Shown: positions 1 to 7,285 of the stretch, piece by piece
Numbering within the stretch: position 1 is the first letter of the stretch
Layout of the letters: the number at the start of each line of letters is the position of its first letter
Assembly: GCA_027483785.1 (NCBI GenBank)
Contig: JAIXTU010000196.1
Location: 1 to 12,063, forward strand
From: Flavobacterium sp.
GTDB lineage: Bacteria; Bacteroidota; Bacteroidia; Flavobacteriales; Flavobacteriaceae
DNA: 12,063 bases
Direction: 5' to 3'
Translations under genes and position numbers: made by a program
Notes under the pieces: generated by a model
The model's input: the letters and a program-made list of their open reading frames with translations, nothing else
Told to the model about the DNA's origin: nothing
The model's database searches: none

Positions 1-2
1 AA

Positions 3-37
3 ATAGCGTGCAAACACAAGTGGTTTAAGCACGCTAT
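3..37 (-). terminator. Hairpin at window edge, possible terminator
   Basis: A 9-base inverted repeat pairs 3-11 (ATAGCGTGC) with 29-37 (GCACGCTAT). Partial extra pairing is possible inside the loop, AAAC with GTTT. Read on the minus strand the stem is followed by ATTT and then the window ends, so the presence of a U-tract cannot be judged. It could end the proC transcript, serve a neighbouring gene outside the window, or be a repetitive palindrome. Confidence 0.35.
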
Positions 38-110
38 AGAGACTAGTTCAAGGACCGTCTTAGACAACAAAAATAAAAAAATTGAGATTTTATTTGTAAA
101 TCAACACAGA

Positions 111-143
111 ATCTTTTTTTGGAGCTTCGCGGAATAAAAAGAT
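111..143. repeat. Inverted repeat ATCTTTTT / AAAAAGAT
   Basis: ATCTTTTT at 111-118 is the exact reverse complement of AAAAAGAT at 136-143, separated by 17 bases containing TTCGCGG. A transcript from either strand could form an 8-bp A/U-rich stem. It lies 139 bases beyond the proC stop. A role as a weak bidirectional transcription end is possible, and so is membership of a dispersed intergenic repeat. Neither is shown by the sequence alone. Confidence 0.4.
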
Positions 144-281
144 ACAGCCGAAAGCCGGAAAAGCTGCCCAAATGAGCAAGAAAATTCTGCCTTTAGCAAA
201 CTGTGCTGCTCAAAGTTGGAAGTCATTTGAACAGTTGTTTGCACCACTAAGCGTATCTTTTCACTTACCGTAACGAGTATT

Positions 282-1058
282 TTACCCTTTAATCTGTTTC
301 AACGAGGTTTTGATTCCCTTAATCAACGACGAGCTAAAACCTTCGTGCTCCATTTCGTTTAAGCCAACAATCGTACAGCCTTGCGGTGTTGTAACGCGAT
401 CAATGAGCTGTTCCGGATGTACTTTTTCTTGCATCAATAACTCGGCTGCACCTTTTACCGTTTGTGCGGCAATAGCTAAAGCGGTTTGTGCGTCGAAACC
501 TATTTCGATACCGGCTTGCATCGATGCGCGAATGTATCGTAACGCATAGGCGGTACCGCAAGCGCCCAAAACTGTAGCCGCATCCATTAATTTTTCCTCA
601 ATTTTCGGAGCCGTTCCCAAGGCGCTAAATAAATCGCTTACCACACTTGCAGCTTCATGAGCCGATTCTTCAGCCGCGATACAAGTTGCCGAAGCGTTGA
701 ATTGCGCCGCTATATTCGGCATAATGCGTACCACGTTTTTTGTATTCTGCGTAAGCGCTTGCAAACGTTCTAAAGTCAAGCCACTTACCGCACTGGCAAT
801 AATTGTATTTTCTTTAAAAGGCAAAAGATCTTCAATTACCGCTTGTGCCTGATGCGGTTTTATGGTAAAGATAATTAAATCGGCAGTAGTTGCAAATTGT
901 TTTGAATCTGTAGATGTTGCAATGCCGCGATCGTGCAAATACGAAATCTTAGCAATATCTCGGCGTGTAACCGTTATGGTGTGCGTTGGATAGGCATTTC
1001 GCAAACCTATGGCAATGGCTGTACCCAGATTTCCGCCGCCAACAATTAAAATATTCAT
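282..1058 (-). CDS. proC: Pyrroline-5-carboxylate reductase
   Basis: ProC catalyses the last step of proline synthesis, the NAD(P)H-dependent reduction of 1-pyrroline-5-carboxylate to L-proline in the cytoplasm. The 258-residue protein opens with a Rossmann dinucleotide-binding turn, GGGNLG at residues 7-12. It continues with KPHQ (67-70), VSG (91-93) and the family's RxMPN element (RIMPN, 111-115). The helical C-terminal dimerisation domain carries VTTPQGCT from residue 222, the position of the usual VTSPGGTT signature, so this copy has diverged slightly there. Length is normal for the family. The start at 1058 places the Rossmann strand immediately after the initiator Met, as expected. It is the last gene of the minus-strand unit, 36 bases after mgtE, and no promoter box is seen in that gap. 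Confidence 0.95.
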   Translation of the reverse strand: MNILIVGGGNLGTAIAIGLRNAYPTHTITVTRRDIAKISYLHDRGIATSTDSKQFATTADLIIFTIKPHQAQAVIEDLLPFKENTIIASAVSGLTLERLQALTQNTKNVVRIMPNIAAQFNASATCIAAEESAHEAASVVSDLFSALGTAPKIEEKLMDAATVLGACGTAYALRYIRASMQAGIEIGFDAQTALAIAAQTVKGAAELLMQEKVHPEQLIDRVTTPQGCTIVGLNEMEHEGFSSSLIKGIKTSLKQIKG

Positions 1059-1094
1059 ACGTTTGGGTTTTCGCCAAAAGTAATCGATTCAGCG

Positions 1095-2447
1095 TCAGAA
1101 GCCAAGTATCAATTTTGCAATCGTGAAATAAATCATGATTCCACAGATATCGTTACTCGTGGTAATAAACGGACCGGTAGCCAAAGCCGGATCGATGTTT
1201 ATTTTATGTAGTAATAACGGAACAAACGTACCAATTAACGAAGCAATCACGATTACCGAAACCAGTGCAATGGTAACGATCATTCCGATAACCGAGTCGA
1301 CACCAAGCAAAAAGTGTGTTCCAAGCAGCAAAACACCCGCGAGAATTAAACCGTTAAGTAAGCTCAACGAAATTTCTTTAAGCAACCGATTAAACAACGA
1401 ACCACTCAACGTATCGTTTGCCAAACCTTGAACGATAATAGCCGACGATTGTACGCCAACGTTTCCGGCCATCGCGGCAATTAAAGGAGTAAAGAAAAAT
1501 AGTGTTCCGTGTTTTTCCATCGCATCTTCAAATAAACCAAGAACATGAACTGTAATAAAACCTCCCAATAGCGCCAGAACCAACCAAGGCAAACGTGCTT
1601 TTGTGAGTTCCCAAACGCTGTCGTCGGCTTCAACGTCTTGCGAGATACCTGCTGCCAACTGGTAATCTTTGTCGGCTTCTTCTTTAATAACGTCAACGAT
1701 GTCGTCGATGGTAATCCGACCCACCAAGCGCCCCAATTCATCAATTACCGGAATGGCTTCCAAGTCGTACTTCTGCATGATACGAGCCACTTCAACATCG
1801 GGCGTATCCACTTTCACAAAATTTAATTTGCTGATATACACATCGCTGATCGGCGTTTTAGTTGAAGTTGTGAGTAAATCTTTTAGGGAAAGGCGACCTT
1901 TCAAACGGTCTTCGTCATCAACCACATAAATCGAGTGTACGCGCGAAATGTTTTCAGCTTGAATGCGCATTTGTTTCACGCAAGTAAGCACATTCCAATT
2001 TTCGTTGACTTTCACCAACTCTTTGTGCATAATACCACCGGCGGTATTTTCGTCGTAACGGAGCAGTTCTACAATGTCTTTGGCGTGCTCAACGTCTTGC
2101 AACTCCGAAATTACCTCTTCTTTTTTGCTTTGCGAAAGCTCGGCAATAATGTCGGCGGCGTCGTTGGTTTCGAGTTCGTCGAGCTCTTCGGCAATTTCCT
2201 TAGGCGAAAGTCGGTTGAGGATGTTTTCCCGAAGATCGTCTTCGAGTTCAAGAAGGATTTCGGCCGTTTTTTCCGAGTCTAATACGCGGAAAATATAGGT
2301 GGCTTGTTCAAAATCGAGTTCGTCGAGAATTTCGGCAATATCGGCATGGTGCAATTCATTTAAAATCGACTCGAGTTCCGAATCTTGTCGTGTTTCAATG
2401 AGTTGCTCAAAGCGCGAGATTAAATCTTTACTGATTTTGAATTCCAT
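1095..2447 (-). CDS. mgtE: MgtE-family magnesium transporter/channel
   Basis: This inner-membrane Mg2+ channel is gated by intracellular Mg2+. The 450-residue protein has the full family layout. Residues about 1-130 form the acidic, helical MgtE N domain. Residues about 135-255 form a tandem CBS pair that senses Mg2+ and is also very acidic. From about 285 to the end come the pore helices. The pore signature AGNVGVQSS is at 327-335. The last helix contains DPALATGPF followed by SNDICG, whose Asp433 corresponds to the pore Asp that coordinates Mg2+ in characterised MgtE. The start codon at 2445-2447 lies inside the end of rsmA (20-base overlap), which suggests translational coupling. Nothing appears truncated. 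Confidence 0.96.
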   Translation of the reverse strand: MEFKISKDLISRFEQLIETRQDSELESILNELHHADIAEILDELDFEQATYIFRVLDSEKTAEILLELEDDLRENILNRLSPKEIAEELDELETNDAADIIAELSQSKKEEVISELQDVEHAKDIVELLRYDENTAGGIMHKELVKVNENWNVLTCVKQMRIQAENISRVHSIYVVDDEDRLKGRLSLKDLLTTSTKTPISDVYISKLNFVKVDTPDVEVARIMQKYDLEAIPVIDELGRLVGRITIDDIVDVIKEEADKDYQLAAGISQDVEADDSVWELTKARLPWLVLALLGGFITVHVLGLFEDAMEKHGTLFFFTPLIAAMAGNVGVQSSAIIVQGLANDTLSGSLFNRLLKEISLSLLNGLILAGVLLLGTHFLLGVDSVIGMIVTIALVSVIVIASLIGTFVPLLLHKINIDPALATGPFITTSNDICGIMIYFTIAKLILGF

Positions 2448-3219
2448 CGTTTCCTATTTTTTGGCAGAGTTCGATAAATTCGCCGACCGAAAGTTGCTCC
2501 GGACGCTTGTCAAAGATACTATCTAATCGCAAACCGTCCGACAAAGCGAGCGATTTTAAACTATTTCTTAATGTTTTGCGTCGCTGCCCAAAAGCGGTTT
2601 TCACTACTGTAAAAAACAATTTTTCGTTGCACGGAAGCGTAAAATTTTCTTTTCGAGTGAGTTTCAAAACACCGCTTTTTACTTTTGGCGGCGGATTGAA
2701 TACGTTTTCAGAAACGGTGAATAGGTATTTGGCGTCGTAAAAAGCTTGCACTAACACCGATAAGATCCCGTAGGTTTTTGATCCTTCGCTTTCGCAGATA
2801 CGTTCGGCAACTTCTTTTTGAAACATTCCGGAGAATTCTGGAACAAATTGTCGGATTTCCAACATTTTGAAAACAATTTGCGAGGAAATGTTATACGGAA
2901 AGTTTCCAATTATGGCAAAAGAAAAAAAAAAAAAAAATGTGGTGATATCTGTTTTGAGAAAATCTGCTGACAAAATTCGGTTTTCCAATTCGGGATAATG
3001 CGTTTTTAGATACGCAACCGATTCGGTGTCGATTTCAATCACCGACGTTTTAAATCTTTCGTTTTTAAGCAGATATTTTGTTAGAACTCCCATTCCCGGA
3101 CCAATTTCAAGCACGTTATCGTAACCGCTTCCGCTAAGGGTTTCGGCAATTTTCTGAGCTACATTTTCATCGGTGAGAAAGTGTTGCCCAAGGTGTTTTT
3201 TAGCGGATACTTTTTGCAT
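2428..3219 (-). CDS. rsmA: 16S rRNA (adenine1518/1519-N6)-dimethyltransferase
   Basis: RsmA (KsgA) uses S-adenosylmethionine to dimethylate two adjacent adenines in helix 45 of 16S rRNA during 30S maturation. Its loss confers kasugamycin resistance in other bacteria. The 263-residue protein begins with the family's KKHLGQHFLTD (7-17). It has the SAM-binding LEIGPGMG (37-44), the catalytic motif IV GNFPYN (105-110), and NPPPKVKSGV downstream, so it looks functional. Odd feature: residues 95-99 are five consecutive Phe, encoded within an unbroken run of 16 T on the coding strand (2922-2937). The spacing between DFLK and GNFPYN still looks normal for the family, so the frame as given is probably correct. 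It starts 9 bases after the DUF4286 gene and overlaps the mgtE start by 20 bases. Confidence 0.96.
   Translation of the reverse strand: MQKVSAKKHLGQHFLTDENVAQKIAETLSGSGYDNVLEIGPGMGVLTKYLLKNERFKTSVIEIDTESVAYLKTHYPELENRILSADFLKTDITTFFFFFSFAIIGNFPYNISSQIVFKMLEIRQFVPEFSGMFQKEVAERICESEGSKTYGILSVLVQAFYDAKYLFTVSENVFNPPPKVKSGVLKLTRKENFTLPCNEKLFFTVVKTAFGQRRKTLRNSLKSLALSDGLRLDSIFDKRPEQLSVGEFIELCQKIGNDGIQNQ
2922..2937. repeat. 16-base homopolymer (A on plus) within rsmA
   Basis: Sixteen consecutive A on the plus strand (T on the coding strand) lie inside rsmA, preceded at 2916-2921 by CAAAAG (2921 = G). They encode Phe95-Phe99 plus the first base of the Ser100 codon. Runs this long are prone to replication slippage, transcriptional slippage and sequencing miscounts. 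A change of one or two bases would abolish the catalytic half of the protein. Confidence 0.97.
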
Positions 3220-3228
3220 GAAACGGAT

Positions 3229-3552
3229 TTAGGTGGTTTGATAGAAATCTTCAACAACTTGAAGTTCGGTGCGAAAGGCAAGCATTTTATCACCAAAGAG
3301 TTTTAGTCCGTCTTGGCGTAAGCGCGGTGCGTCGTTTCGGTAATAGCTTTCCAAATCGCTGTGGTTTTGGGCAGTATACAGCACGGCATATGTTGTTGCG
3401 CCTTCGGGTTCTTCCACCAAAACTTTCACTAAACGAGCCGATATAAACTTTCCTGTTGCTAATACTTCGGGGATGTGTGTTTCCTTCATCCAGCGCAGCC
3501 ACTGGTCGTGAATGGATTTATCCACGTTGCAGGTTACATTATAAATGATCAT
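3229..3552 (-). CDS. DUF4286 family protein, small cytoplasmic protein of unknown function
   Basis: This 107-residue protein has no signal peptide or membrane segment. It begins MIIYNVTCNV, has a WLRWMKETHIPEVLATG block near 19-35, and ends in a strand rich in hydrophobic and acidic residues. This pattern fits the DUF4286 family, common in Bacteroidota. The length and the strand-helix-strand rhythm suggest a dimeric alpha/beta (ferredoxin-like) barrel such as those of small monooxygenase or stress-response dimers, but that is inference and no catalytic residues are assignable. It lies 3 bases after the TPR gene and 9 bases before rsmA, so it is almost certainly co-transcribed and perhaps translationally coupled. 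Its biochemical role is unknown. Confidence 0.85.
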   Translation of the reverse strand: MIIYNVTCNVDKSIHDQWLRWMKETHIPEVLATGKFISARLVKVLVEEPEGATTYAVLYTAQNHSDLESYYRNDAPRLRQDGLKLFGDKMLAFRTELQVVEDFYQTT

Positions 3553-3555
3553 AGA

Positions 3556-5340
3556 TTAAAGATTTTTATCGCCACGCAATAAACGGTAGCGCTTCCGAGC
3601 ATCTACGAAAAAGATAGAGTCGGGATGATTGAAAATAACCTTTTCGTAAAAACTTTTCGCTTTTTCGGCATCGGCTAAATGCATTTCGCAAATCACGCCC
3701 GAGGCATAAAGCGCTTCATCGAGATAAACGCTTTCAGGAAAATTGGAAATTATCGTGGAATAATACGTCAATGCCTCGTTGTATGCGCCGGTTTCGTTGA
3801 AATAGTTGCCTAAACGAATGTTTGTAACGTCGAGGATTTCTTGCGTTTTATTGGTTTTCAGCAGACTTTGAAGTATTTCTAAAGCCAACGTGTTTTTTCT
3901 GCGATAGAGGAAAAAATCGGCTTTGGCCAGTTGTTTTAAGTCGGTTTGTGTCGAATCGGCAACGGTATTATCGCTGATGAGCAAAAACATTTCGAGCGCA
4001 TCGTTGGCAATGAGTTGTGTGGAAGCCGATTTTAGAGCTTTAAACTGTTGTTGTGCCCAGGTAAAATCGCCTTGATAATAGCTTGTTTTGGCAGCTTTCA
4101 GATTGGCTTCATGCCCGATGGCGTCGTTTTTGAAATCTTCCGAAACTTGTGCGTAATAGAGTAAAGCTTGATTGTATTTTTCATCGAACAACAAAATGTC
4201 GGCCATATTCATTTTGATTTCGGCAACTTCGTTTCTGTTGAGCGGCATTTTCAAAGCATCTTTCAAAATCTGAATACCCAAGTTTGGATTTTCTTTGTTG
4301 AATGCTTCGTAATTTGCTTGGATGATGAGCAAGGGATAAACTACCGCACTTCTTCCAAACTCTTCGTACAAAGCGGCAAAATTGGCGTCGATTGCTGGAT
4401 AATCGGCTGGTTTTGCATTTTTGATGGTGTCAGACAATAGAAATGTTTTGGCGTCGATGATTAAATCAACGTCGGTTGTGTTGGCAAGTACGAATTCGTA
4501 AACTGCTTTTGCTGTTTCTACATCATCGTCTTCATAAGCTAAATTCGCTAAATTGAGAATGTTGTAAAATACGTCTGGATTTCTTTTGAAAATCGCCTTT
4601 TGCTGAACAAATGCCTTGTCGTATTCTTTAAGTTGAATATAAAACCAGCTTAAGAATTCGTTCCAGAAAATGTCTGGATCTTTTTGCGAACGCTGAATAA
4701 GTGCTTTCCGTAAGGCAGCTGTAAAAGTTTCATCGCCTTTATCTTCACCCATCATAAACCGACTGAGTTGCATTTGTATGCTAATTTGCATTGTCGGATT
4801 TTTCTTCGCTTCATCAAGAAATTTCTCGATCATTAAATCGGTTTTTCCTTGCTGTCCGTAGATAACTGCAATTTGGAAATTAAAGTTTAAGCGCGGATCG
4901 GCAGCTGTAGCCAATTCATATACTTGCAGTGCGTAGTCGAGCAACACATATTTTTCGAAACTGTTAGCAACAGCGTAAACTTGAACTGGATTTTTGCGAA
5001 CTTCATCAACGGCTAATTGGTAATTCTCTTTTGCTTTTGCCTCTTCTTTTTTGGCCGCGTAGAGGTAGCCTAAATCTACATAAAGGTTAGGTTGTTTGTA
5101 GCGCTGCAAGCGTTCTTTCAGCAGTATTTCGGCCTTGTCGAATTGCTTAAGTTGCTGTAAGCTTTCGATCAGGCGTGCAAAATGTCCGTTGTGGCCGGGG
5201 TTTTTCGCAATTAATTCTTCATAGCTAAGTACTGCTTTTTCGAAATCGCCTTTTTCGAAATACTGCGCGGCAATCTGTTCGTTTTGTGCAAACGAAGTCA
5301 GCGGAATAAGACAAAGCAGTATCCAAAAATATTTTTTCAT
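3556..5340 (-). CDS. Secreted tetratricopeptide-repeat protein
   Basis: The 594-residue protein starts with a signal peptide: MKK, a hydrophobic core, then SFAQ with likely cleavage after Ala18. It is therefore probably periplasmic or envelope-associated. TPR-like helix pairs run through it. The clearest are near residues 20-70 (QYFEKGDFEKAVLSYEELIAKNP pattern) and at the C-terminus, about 505-590 (GNYFNETGAYNEALTYYSTI and the following AEKAKSFYEKVIFNHPDS), which recall BamD/YbgF-type repeats. No enzymatic motif is seen, so it is most likely a scaffold for protein-protein contacts. It sits 49 bases after serS and 3 bases before the DUF4286 gene. I do not know its partner. Membership of the serS-rsmA unit does not by itself imply a translation role. 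Confidence 0.85.
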   Translation of the reverse strand: MKKYFWILLCLIPLTSFAQNEQIAAQYFEKGDFEKAVLSYEELIAKNPGHNGHFARLIESLQQLKQFDKAEILLKERLQRYKQPNLYVDLGYLYAAKKEEAKAKENYQLAVDEVRKNPVQVYAVANSFEKYVLLDYALQVYELATAADPRLNFNFQIAVIYGQQGKTDLMIEKFLDEAKKNPTMQISIQMQLSRFMMGEDKGDETFTAALRKALIQRSQKDPDIFWNEFLSWFYIQLKEYDKAFVQQKAIFKRNPDVFYNILNLANLAYEDDDVETAKAVYEFVLANTTDVDLIIDAKTFLLSDTIKNAKPADYPAIDANFAALYEEFGRSAVVYPLLIIQANYEAFNKENPNLGIQILKDALKMPLNRNEVAEIKMNMADILLFDEKYNQALLYYAQVSEDFKNDAIGHEANLKAAKTSYYQGDFTWAQQQFKALKSASTQLIANDALEMFLLISDNTVADSTQTDLKQLAKADFFLYRRKNTLALEILQSLLKTNKTQEILDVTNIRLGNYFNETGAYNEALTYYSTIISNFPESVYLDEALYASGVICEMHLADAEKAKSFYEKVIFNHPDSIFFVDARKRYRLLRGDKNL

Positions 5341-5389
5341 AATGCGTTCTAAAAAGCTAACGAAACTACCGGCAAAACCGTATGCGTAC

Positions 5390-6661
5390 TTATGAAATAA
5401 AGTCGAATCCGGTGTATTTACGAAGCACTTCTGGAATTACTATTCCGTCGGGTGTTTGGTAATTCTCCAAAATTCCTGCCAAAACACGCGGCAAGGCGAG
5501 CGATGAGCCATTTAGTGTGTGCGCTAAATGATTTTTTCCGTCTTCGTCGCGGTAACGCAATTTCAAACGGTTTGATTGGAAGGTTTCGAAGTTAGAAACT
5601 GAACTGATTTCCAACCAACGACCTTGCGCAGTGGAATATACTTCAAAATCGTAGGTCATGGCAGAGGCAAATCCCATGTCGCCGCCGCACAAGCGTAAAA
5701 TTCGGTAAGGTAGTTTTAATTCTTCTAAAATTTCTTTCACATGTTCAACCATGCCTTCGAGAGCGGCGTATGAATTTTCAGGCTTTTCGATACGAACAAT
5801 CTCAACTTTATCAAATTGATGTAAACGGTTTAAGCCGCGAACATGAGCGCCCCATGAACCCGCTTCACGACGGAAACAAGGCGTATAACCGGTAGCTAAA
5901 ACAGGAAGTTCGTTGCTTTTCAGGATAACATCGCGAAAGATGTTTGTAACCGGAACTTCGGCTGTTGGAATGAGGTATAAGTCGTCTTTAACGGCGTGAT
6001 ACATCTGGCCTTCTTTGTCGGGAAGTTGCCCAGTACCGTACGCCGACGCTTCATTTACCAAATGCGGAACCTGAAATTCTTGGTAACCCGCATCGATGTT
6101 TTTATCGAGGAAGTAACTGATCAGCGCGCGTTGCAATTTGGCACCTTTTCCTTTGTAAATCGGGAAACCGGGTCCTGTGATTTTGGTTCCGAGTTCGAAA
6201 TCGATGATGTCGTATTTTTTGATCAAATCCCAGTGTGGAACCGCATCGGCACTAAGTTCAGGAATGATACCTGAGGTGAAAACCACTTCATTATCGTCGG
6301 CACTTTTTCCAGGAGCTACTTTATCGGCAGGCGTGTTGGGCAAGCTGTACAGCAGTGGCAAGAGAGCAGCTTGCAACTCGTCGAGTTTCTCGTACAATTT
6401 TTTGCTCTCTTCTTTGAGGTGTGCTGTTTTTTCTTTGAGAATTTGCGCTTTGGCATTTTCGCCCGATTTCATCAAATTTCCTATGTCTTTTGCTAGGGCA
6501 TTAGCTTGTGTAAGCACTTCGTCGAGCGCTAATTGCGTAGCCTTTCTGTTGTCGTCGAGTGCCAATATTTCTTCAACTGTTTTCGTGGCATCGATATTTC
6601 GTTTGGCCAAGGCAGCAAGCACTTTGGCTGTATTTTCGCGGATGTGAGTTGTTTGTAGCAT
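5390..6661 (-). CDS. serS: Seryl-tRNA synthetase
   Basis: SerRS charges tRNA-Ser (and tRNA-Sec where present) with serine, acting as a cytoplasmic homodimer. With the start at 6661 the protein is 423 residues, normal for the family. An N-terminal helical arm (about 25-105, Lys/Glu/Ala-rich coiled coil) that grips the tRNA is followed by the class II catalytic core. The core has the serine-binding TAE (233-235), motif 2 FRREAGSWGAH (from 263) and motif 3 GSSLALPR (from 385). An in-frame Met 24 bases upstream (6685) is rejected. Homologues begin near MLQxxxIREN, and the upstream Met would overlap the TAnnTTTG promoter box at 6683-6690. It is the first gene of the minus-strand unit. Confidence 0.96.
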   Translation of the reverse strand: MLQTTHIRENTAKVLAALAKRNIDATKTVEEILALDDNRKATQLALDEVLTQANALAKDIGNLMKSGENAKAQILKEKTAHLKEESKKLYEKLDELQAALLPLLYSLPNTPADKVAPGKSADDNEVVFTSGIIPELSADAVPHWDLIKKYDIIDFELGTKITGPGFPIYKGKGAKLQRALISYFLDKNIDAGYQEFQVPHLVNEASAYGTGQLPDKEGQMYHAVKDDLYLIPTAEVPVTNIFRDVILKSNELPVLATGYTPCFRREAGSWGAHVRGLNRLHQFDKVEIVRIEKPENSYAALEGMVEHVKEILEELKLPYRILRLCGGDMGFASAMTYDFEVYSTAQGRWLEISSVSNFETFQSNRLKLRYRDEDGKNHLAHTLNGSSLALPRVLAGILENYQTPDGIVIPEVLRKYTGFDFIS

Positions 6662-6682
6662 TTGAAAAAATTGTAAAGCGTG

Positions 6683-6690
6683 CAAATTTA
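6683..6690 (-). promoter_or_regulatory. Bacteroidota-type -7 box for serS operon
   Basis: On the minus strand this reads TAAATTTG, an exact match to the Bacteroidota -7 consensus TAnnTTTG, 21 bases before the serS start at 6661. No convincing -33 TTTG lies at the usual spacing of about 19-20 bases. Transcription would begin only about 10-15 bases before the ATG, giving a very short leader. Confidence 0.55.
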
Positions 6691-6992
6691 ACTAAAAAGC
6701 CGTGTGTATGGTTGGTAAACTGCGTGCAAAAGTGTTCGTTTTGAATGAACGGCGGTCTTGTTTTTTGTTTTGAATGAAATGGAAATCGATGCTTTTTGTT
6801 GATTAACGGCGGGGTTTCTGCTCAACTATTTGATATTTAACTAATTAACCAACCGTATTCTGTTTGCTGTTGTTTTTTGATTTTGGACTTCTTTTTGTGT
6901 TACTAGCTTGATTTCACGATTTGTTTTTTTCGATTGGTTTTTGAAATCTAGCTGAAAAATCTGAAAGACGCATTTTCGGGAAAAAGAATCTG
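6691..6992. other. T-rich intergenic stretch, no gene seen
   Basis: There is no ORF with coding character on either strand. The plus strand is strongly T-rich. Two short direct repeats stand out: GTTTTGAATGAA at 6738-6749 and 6767-6778, and AACGGCGG at 6748-6755 and 6805-6812. They lie upstream of the serS promoter and could be regulatory or decayed sequence. Confidence 0.5.
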
Positions 6993-7029
6993 AAAAAAGT
7001 ACTGCGGTATACTATATACTGGGAAGTAC
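6993..7029 (-). terminator. Intrinsic terminator-like hairpin, minus strand
   Basis: Read on the minus strand, a two-tier stem (GTACT/AGTAC outside, GTATA/TATAC inside with a 3-base loop) is followed directly by six T (6998-6993). Plus coordinates are 6999-7003 with 7025-7029, and 7007-7011 with 7015-7019. It sits about 300 bases upstream of serS with no recognised minus-strand gene before it. It would therefore end an unknown transcript coming from the 7030-7340 region. Confidence 0.5.
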
Positions 7030-7075
7030 CACCCCCGCCCCGTAGTGCGAAGTTACAAAACAATTTTTCCTACCA

Positions 7076-7098
7076 TTACGGGTTTTCCGTAAATTTTT
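7076..7098 (+). terminator. Weak hairpin with T-run, plus strand
   Basis: TTACGG (7076-7081) and CCGTAA (7087-7092) form a 6-bp stem with loop GTTTT, followed by A and five T (7094-7098). It looks like a weak plus-strand terminator, but no plus-strand gene precedes it. It may simply be one internal hairpin of the larger structured element. Confidence 0.3.
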
Positions 7099-7183
7099 GA
7101 TTGTTTTTCGGGGAAGAAAATCGGTTCGGATTTTTTTAAGTTACGGATTTTCGCCTTAGGGATTGGAGCAGAAATGAGCTGCT

Positions 7184-7260
7184 GTTGCCCGCGTGAGCGC
7201 AAGCTGGTTTTGCAGCGACCAACGGAAGCTGAAAAAGCAGCGTTTGCGCTAGCAGGCAAC
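7184..7260. repeat. Branched inverted-repeat cluster
   Basis: Outer stem GTTGCC (7184-7189) pairs with GGCAAC (7255-7260). A second stem, AGCGCAAGC (7196-7204), pairs with 7242-7250 (9 bp including one G-T wobble). Enclosed are two small hairpins, TGGT/ACCA (7205-7208 with 7218-7221) and GCTG/CAGC (7228-7231 with 7238-7241), which fill the interior almost without gaps. This tidy multibranch layout is richer in G and C than the neighbouring T-rich spacer. Confidence 0.6.
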
Positions 7261-7285
7261 CAAGCGAATTGCCGCGAAAAGCCCG

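Larger units (their letters stand above)
1..281. other. Intergenic region beyond proC, no convincing gene
   Basis: This stretch follows the proC stop codon, as read on the minus strand. Three short open frames exist: an open plus frame 3-137, a plus-strand 33-codon ORF at 172-273 and a minus-strand 41-codon ORF at 101-226. They overlap one another, lack ribosome-binding context and resemble no family I know, so none is called. The region contains two inverted repeats, listed separately, and an A/T-only stretch at 69-97. It probably holds the 3' untranslated region and transcription end of the serS-proC unit. The text around 111-165 resembles intergenic sequence I associate with flavobacterial genomes, but I could not check this. 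Confidence 0.5.

Noticed and set aside
3..137. Open plus-strand frame that could be the end of a gene entering from the left
   Set aside because: Its 44-codon translation is unrecognisable, runs through a 9-bp hairpin and an A/T-only tract, and has no start in the window; cannot be supported without upstream sequence.
101..226. Minus-strand 41-codon ORF beyond proC
   Set aside because: Short, no recognised family, and lies on repeat-like intergenic sequence.
172..273. Plus-strand 33-codon ORF beginning MSKKILPLAN
   Set aside because: No ribosome-binding context or promoter, overlapped by an antisense ORF of similar size; open by chance is likely.
1481..2526. Several open frames antisense or out of frame to mgtE and the end of rsmA
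   Set aside because: They are reading-frame shadows of strongly supported genes, with no domain or composition typical of real proteins.
2922..2937. Frameshift or pseudogene call for rsmA because of the homopolymer
   Set aside because: Motifs before and after the run are in one frame with family-like spacing, so the gene is intact as given.
6662..6685. Eight-residue N-terminal extension of SerRS
   Set aside because: Homologues start at the MLQ...IREN position and the extension overlaps the likely promoter.
7053..7259. 68-codon minus-strand ORF with TTG start
   Set aside because: No ATG, no domain, low-complexity character, and it coincides with dense inverted repeats that explain the sequence better.
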